From Candidatus Omnitrophota bacterium (GTDB lineage: Bacteria; Omnitrophota; Gorgyraeia; Velamenicoccales; Velamenicoccaceae), in the NCBI GenBank assembly GCA_003451585.1, contig DMEU01000025.1, forward strand, positions 1 through 50,714: a stretch of 50,714 bases of DNA, in the 5' to 3' direction. Positions 46,705-50,714 of the stretch are shown piece by piece. Under the pieces are notes generated by a model. That model was not told where the DNA came from. It saw only the letters and a list, made by a program, of their open reading frames with translations, and made no database searches. Numbering within the stretch: position 1 is the first letter of the stretch; each line of letters opens with the position of its first letter. A program made the position numbers and the translations under genes.

Positions 46705-48327
46705 ATGAGGTCACCAGTCACCAGCCACCAGCCACCAGCCGAACGAAAAGCATTGTTCAAAAAAACATTTTTTGTGGCGCTTGCTATTTGCGCGCTCACT
46801 GTTTTTTCTCCTCAAGCGGCTTGCCCGGAATTTTTCTCACAGGAATACGGCACGCAAAAACAGATAGATGTTGTGGTGGGAGAGACAAAGGTCATCCGGG
46901 TTTCAAACCCAAAGAGGATAGCCATTGGCGACCCTAAGGTGGCGGACGTGGCCGGCGCGAGCAATACGGAGATCATTTTGGCCGCCAAGGCCGAAGGCGA
47001 GACGAATCTTCAGCTTTGGGATGATTTTGGCCAGAGGGAGATCGCGGTGCGCGTCTTTGTCGAAGACCTGGGTAAATTAAAGCAGAGGCTGCAGGACCTT
47101 TTTGTTACAGCTTCCATCCGCGGGGTTACTTTCCAAGTCGGAGACCAGGAGAGAAAAATATTTGTTTTAGGCGATATGCCTTTGCGCAAGCAGGACGTCA
47201 TCAAGCAGCTTTTGGAGAATTATTCCTCCAAGATCATCAACCTCATCACTTATTCGGAAGACAACCCTATGGTCGAGATCGACGTCCAGGTCTTAGAGAT
47301 CGCAAAGACCGCCGTCGATAAACTCGGGATCAACTGGTCTCAATCTTTGAGTTTCAATGAGCTTCCGGTTCCCGGCACGCATACTTTAAACCGGCATTTC
47401 GGCGATGTTTTGAAGTCTGTCTGGCAATCGCAATTCGATAGGACAGCCCTTACCGTGGCGTTAAATGCTTTACAGCAGGATAATTTAGCGCGAGTTTTGG
47501 CCAGGCCGAAGCTGGTGGCCTTAAGCGGTAAAGAAGCGAAGATCCTGGTAGGTGGAGAGATCCCGGTCTTATCCAGCGTAAGCGTGACGAGCGGTACTAC
47601 GACGACGTCCATAGAGTACGCGGAATACGGCATTAAACTAAGCATAAGCCCTGAAGTAAAAGAGACAGGGGATATTTCCTGCAAGCTCGAGGTGGAGATA
47701 AAGACCATCGATACAGTTAACGCTATAACGGTCCCTTCCGCAGGAGGCTCGACCACCTCAAATGCGTTTAAGACCAGGAACGCATCCACTGAATTATACC
47801 TGAAGAACGAGCAGACCGTCTTTTTGGCGGGTTTGATAGATAACCAGGAGACGAATAACCTGCAAAATGTGCCCGGGTTGGGCAACCTGCCTTTTTTGGG
47901 CGCCCTCTTCAGGTCAAAGGACTTTAGGCTCGGTGCCTCGGAACTGGTCATTTCTTTGACCCCGAGGATAATAAGTTACGGCGATATGCGCCAGGATATT
48001 CAGGACGCCGGAGCTTCCAAGGTTGGCGCGGATGAAGAACCCGCGGAAGGCTACATGCGCACCGTGCAGGAGAAGATATTGAAAAATGTGAGTTATCCGC
48101 TTGAGGCCCAGCGCGCAAATCTGTCCGGCGAGGTGGTATTGAGCCTGCATCTTTTGGCAAACGGCCAGCTTATCGGCGTGGTGGTCAGCCAGTCGTCGGG
48201 GCACAAGTTGCTCGATCAAGCCGCTATCTTTTCGGTGAAGCGCCAGGCGCCGTATCCGCAGTTCCCTAAGGGGTTGTTTTTAAAAGAGATCTGGGTCGAA
48301 GTGCCCATCACGTATCAGTTGAGTTAG
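46705..48327 (+). CDS. cpaC: Tad pilus secretin (CpaC) with a C-terminal TonB-like domain
   Basis: 540 residues. Signal segment ~18-40 (FFVALAICALTVFSPQAA), N-terminal pilus-secretin domain (GETKVIRVSNPKRIAIGDPK), BON-like part (~130-190), and the secretin domain (ARPKLVALSGKEAKILVGGE, VFLAGLIDNQETNNLQNVPG, LGNLPFLGALFRS) ending ~430. From ~448 a TonB C-terminal-type domain follows (VQEKILKNVSYPLEAQRANL, SGEVVLSLHLLANGQLIGVV), which is unusual on a secretin. The first codons (SPVTSHQPP) come from a heptamer repeat; a TTG at 46753 could be the true start. Confidence 0.9.
   Translation: MRSPVTSHQPPAERKALFKKTFFVALAICALTVFSPQAACPEFFSQEYGTQKQIDVVVGETKVIRVSNPKRIAIGDPKVADVAGASNTEIILAAKAEGETNLQLWDDFGQREIAVRVFVEDLGKLKQRLQDLFVTASIRGVTFQVGDQERKIFVLGDMPLRKQDVIKQLLENYSSKIINLITYSEDNPMVEIDVQVLEIAKTAVDKLGINWSQSLSFNELPVPGTHTLNRHFGDVLKSVWQSQFDRTALTVALNALQQDNLARVLARPKLVALSGKEAKILVGGEIPVLSSVSVTSGTTTTSIEYAEYGIKLSISPEVKETGDISCKLEVEIKTIDTVNAITVPSAGGSTTSNAFKTRNASTELYLKNEQTVFLAGLIDNQETNNLQNVPGLGNLPFLGALFRSKDFRLGASELVISLTPRIISYGDMRQDIQDAGASKVGADEEPAEGYMRTVQEKILKNVSYPLEAQRANLSGEVVLSLHLLANGQLIGVVVSQSSGHKLLDQAAIFSVKRQAPYPQFPKGLFLKEIWVEVPITYQLS
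46711..46740. repeat. YCACCAG heptamer repeat at the start of cpaC
   Basis: Units TCACCAG, TCACCAG, CCACCAG and CCACCAG directly after the ATG. They occupy the place where the ribosome-binding site of the TTG start at 46753 would be expected upstream. Confidence 0.9.
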
Positions 48328-48336
48328 GGTGATCAA

Positions 48337-50544
48337 ATGCCTGAAGAAAACATACCGCAGCCCAAAATACTAGGCAATGTAATATCCATATTCAGCACCA
48401 AGGGCGGAGTAGGCAAGACCTTGATTGCCGTAAATTTGGCTATCGCCCTGGCGCAGGAAGGAAAGAAAGTAGCGCTCATTGATCTTGACCTCCAGGCCGT
48501 ACAGGATATGGCCAGGATGATAGATGCCACGCCTCAATATTCAATATTCGATATCATCTCGATCATCGATAAGGTGGAACAGGCCGGCAATATCAAGAAT
48601 TATCTGACGCTCGTCCCGGTAGGCATAGATTTTCTGCCTGCTATAACGCGCCCCAAGCAATCCCCGCATATTACGGGCGACCGCATCGGAAAAGTCATAA
48701 ACATGCTCGTGCCGCTCTATGATTTTATCATAGTCGACGGAGGCAGGGCATTTACCGATTCCCTCATCAGCATTTTTAACCGCTCCAACCTCATTCTTTT
48801 TATCGTTACGCCGGATATTCTGTCTGTCTACGAGACACGCTGGGGGTTGGACGTTTTGCAGTCTTTGCACTTCCCGCTAAAGATGATAAAGCTGCTTTTG
48901 AACAGGGCGGAGAGCAAGTCCGGGCTTTCGTGGCAGGAAGTGAAACTCGCTCTTCCCTGCGACATAATCTCCAGCATTCCTTCAGACGGCCGCGTCGTGG
49001 GCCTGGCCTTAAATCGCGGTGTGCCGATCGTAGTAGATAATCCGTCGAGCCGCGTCAGCGTGGCAGTTAAAAAATTCGCGCAGGACCTTATCAGCAACCC
49101 TTCGTTGTATATCGCCCACAAAGAAGTTGAGGACTTAAGGTCTATAAAAAAAGAAGAGATGCCTTCGGCCGGTTCTTTTTGGGATGCGATGGGCTTATCC
49201 GACAAGGTCAAGTGGATAAAGCCCATAGAGCAGGAAGATGAAGTGATCAGGCTTAAGCGCAGGATCCACGCCCGCCTGATCGAGGAGCTGGATTTAAAAC
49301 GCCTCGATATGGAACTCATAAATAACCCTAAAAAAGCCAAGGAGCTAAGGGAGAAGGCGGAGAAGATAGTCACTAACCTCCTGGCCGAAGAGACGGGCGC
49401 TTTTTTGTCGTCTTTTGAGGTCCGCGAGAAACTGGTGAAAGAAGTGGCTGATGAGGCCTTGGGGCTGGGCCCGCTCGAAGAACTTCTAAGGATCCCGGAT
49501 ATTACCGATATCATGGTCAACAACAAGGACCAGGTCTATATAGAACAGCACGGCAAGCTCACCTTGACCAGCAAGAAGTTTATTTCCGATGACCAGGTAA
49601 GGGTTGTCATTGAAAGGATCATAGCGCCTCTTGGCAGGCGTATCGACGAATCAGTCCCTATGGTGGACGCGCGCCTGCCCGACGGCTCGCGTGTCAATGC
49701 CATCATCCCTCCTTTGGCGCTTACAGGGCCGACGCTCACCATAAGGAAGTTCGCGCGCGAACACTATACCGTTGAGGACTTGATAACGCGTTTCGGCAGC
49801 CTTGACCGTAACGTAGCTGATTTTCTCTCTGCCTGCGTTATGGCCAGAAAGAACATGGTAGTCTCCGGAGGTACCGGCTCAGGTAAAACAACTTTTTTAA
49901 ATATCCTATCGGCATTTATCCCTAACGATGAACGCATAGTCACTATCGAGGATGCGGCAGAATTGCGCCTGGACCAGGAGCACTGGGTCCGTCTTGAATC
50001 AAGGCCGCCTAACATCGAAGGTAAGGGCGCCATCTCCATACGAGAACTTTTCAGGAACTGTCTTCGTATGAGGCCCGACCGCATAGTCATCGGTGAGTGC
50101 CGCGGCGGCGAGGTGTTGGATATGCTCCAGGCCATGAATACGGGCCATGACGGCTCCATGACGACCATCCACGCCAACTCAACGCGTGATGTGTTGACTC
50201 GACTAGACTCCATGATACTTATGAGCGGTGTTGAATTGCCCATCCGCGCCATCAGGGAAATGACCGCATCCGCAATAGACGTAATTGTGCAGACAGCCAG
50301 GCTTTCCGACGGCACCAGGAAGATAACACAGGTGACGGAGATCACCGGGATGGATGACGAAATGCATATCAAGCTTTCGGATATTTTCCGCTTTAAGCAG
50401 GTGTCGATAGATAAAGAGCATAATAATAAAGTCATAGGCCAGTTTGTCGCGACCGGCCACGTCCCTTCTTTCTACGACGAGCTAATAACCCGCGGCATCC
50501 ACCTCCCCAAAGAAGTCTTCACCGCCACCGAATCCACCGTATAA
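48337..50544 (+). CDS. CpaE-CpaF fusion: MinD-like ATPase joined to Tad secretion ATPase
   Basis: 735 residues. The first ~265 are a ParA/MinD-type ATPase (FSTKGGVGKTLIAVNLAIAL, ALIDLDLQAVQDMA, FIIVDGGRAFTDS), corresponding to CpaE, which localises the Tad machine. Residues ~300-735 are the CpaF/TadA ATPase: Walker A VVSGGTGSGKTTFLNILSAF near 510, IVTIEDAAELRL, Walker B RPDRIVIGECRGGEVLDMLQ, AMNTGHDGSMTTIHANSTRD. CpaF powers pilus assembly. In most Tad loci these are two genes. tadB, tadC, prepilin and peptidase are not in the window. Confidence 0.92.
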   Translation: MPEENIPQPKILGNVISIFSTKGGVGKTLIAVNLAIALAQEGKKVALIDLDLQAVQDMARMIDATPQYSIFDIISIIDKVEQAGNIKNYLTLVPVGIDFLPAITRPKQSPHITGDRIGKVINMLVPLYDFIIVDGGRAFTDSLISIFNRSNLILFIVTPDILSVYETRWGLDVLQSLHFPLKMIKLLLNRAESKSGLSWQEVKLALPCDIISSIPSDGRVVGLALNRGVPIVVDNPSSRVSVAVKKFAQDLISNPSLYIAHKEVEDLRSIKKEEMPSAGSFWDAMGLSDKVKWIKPIEQEDEVIRLKRRIHARLIEELDLKRLDMELINNPKKAKELREKAEKIVTNLLAEETGAFLSSFEVREKLVKEVADEALGLGPLEELLRIPDITDIMVNNKDQVYIEQHGKLTLTSKKFISDDQVRVVIERIIAPLGRRIDESVPMVDARLPDGSRVNAIIPPLALTGPTLTIRKFAREHYTVEDLITRFGSLDRNVADFLSACVMARKNMVVSGGTGSGKTTFLNILSAFIPNDERIVTIEDAAELRLDQEHWVRLESRPPNIEGKGAISIRELFRNCLRMRPDRIVIGECRGGEVLDMLQAMNTGHDGSMTTIHANSTRDVLTRLDSMILMSGVELPIRAIREMTASAIDVIVQTARLSDGTRKITQVTEITGMDDEMHIKLSDIFRFKQVSIDKEHNNKVIGQFVATGHVPSFYDELITRGIHLPKEVFTATESTV

Positions 50545-50593
50545 CATCCCGCAGCATCCTAAGCCGCTCCCCCTTTTCTCGGTATGTAACATT

Positions 50594-50702
50594 CAATAGC
50601 CTGTTATAGCCTCCAAAGCCGCTTCCGTCATTTTCGCCGTATACAAGCTCAATAGCCCTCTTTAGCCTTCACGGGCCGCCGGTAATAGCCAATTATAGCC
50701 TT
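50594..50702. repeat. imperfect AATAGCC..TATAGCC repeats after the Tad ATPase gene
   Basis: Three copies of a bipartite motif: CAATAGCCTGTTATAGCC (50594), CAATAGCCCTCTTTAGCC (50650) and TAATAGCCAATTATAGCC (50683). The last 170 bases of the window hold no reading frame I can support. Confidence 0.6.
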
Positions 50703-50714
50703 CCCGCCCCGTCC

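Noticed and set aside
47340..47951. 203-codon open frame opposite the secretin gene
   Set aside because: Shadow of a conserved coding region; no motif, no ribosome-binding site, against local gene direction.
48828..49526. 232-codon serine-rich open frame opposite the CpaE-CpaF gene
   Set aside because: Antisense of charged helical sequence; composition typical of shadows.

Overview
The window looks like the replication-origin region of a Gram-negative-type, probably anaerobic bacterium. The gene content fits an uncultured lineage such as candidate phylum Omnitrophota: a four-subunit 2-oxoacid:ferredoxin oxidoreductase, a MetV-type folate protein, RNase Y, Dxs, KtrA/TrkH potassium uptake, a Tad pilus with an outer-membrane secretin, and LAGLIDADG endonucleases beside housekeeping genes. 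That phylum assignment is inference from content and order, not a measurement. The genetic code is standard, and nearly every gene has close homologues in known families.

Layout: everything left of about 32.34 kb is transcribed leftwards and everything right of 32.60 kb rightwards, so replication very probably starts in the 261-bp gap between rpmH and dnaA. Left arm, from the origin outwards: rpmH-yidD-yidC-jag(N-terminal domain only); LAGLIDADG endonuclease; parA-parB; ndk-yicC-gmk-rpoZ-coaC; a second LAGLIDADG endonuclease ending one base from tRNA-Cys; tRNA-Cys, tRNA-Leu and tRNA-Val; thrS-infC(ATT start)-rpmI-rplT; two trkA-like genes, an unannotated 41-aa membrane ORF and trkH; an OB-fold-like membrane protein; pheS-pheT; a structured RNA with 6S architecture in front of rarA; metV; iscU/nifU; 5-formyl-THF cyclo-ligase; rny-ymdB-xseA-xseB-dxs; korD-korA-korB-korC; gltX coupled to a 48-aa entericidin-like lipoprotein; a coiled-coil membrane protein; tRNA-Gln.

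Right arm: dnaA-dnaN-dciA(DUF721)-gyrB-membrane protein-gyrA, with no recF; a structured repeat and tRNA-Glu; an AT-richer three-gene glycan-type cassette (B12-binding radical SAM protein, small membrane protein, glycosyltransferase-methyltransferase fusion); a lipoprotein parvulin; then the start of a Tad pilus operon (cpaB, a secretin carrying a TonB-like C-terminal domain, and a CpaE-CpaF fusion).

The most unusual features are: (i) a 41-aa single-span membrane ORF tied by ATGA overlaps to the genes on both sides in the Trk operon; (ii) four-copy heptamer tandem repeats of three different sequences that run through the reading frames of pheT, pheS, the OB-fold gene and the Tad secretin; (iii) dispersed palindromic repeats that supply the 3' ends of thrS and rarA and also occupy the origin; (iv) two homing endonuclease genes, each directly downstream of a gene that carries only the first domain of a usually longer protein; (v) a possible alternative-pairing leader on tRNA-Gln; and (vi) no rnpA between rpmH and yidD, with rpmH and possibly dnaA transcripts that look leaderless.
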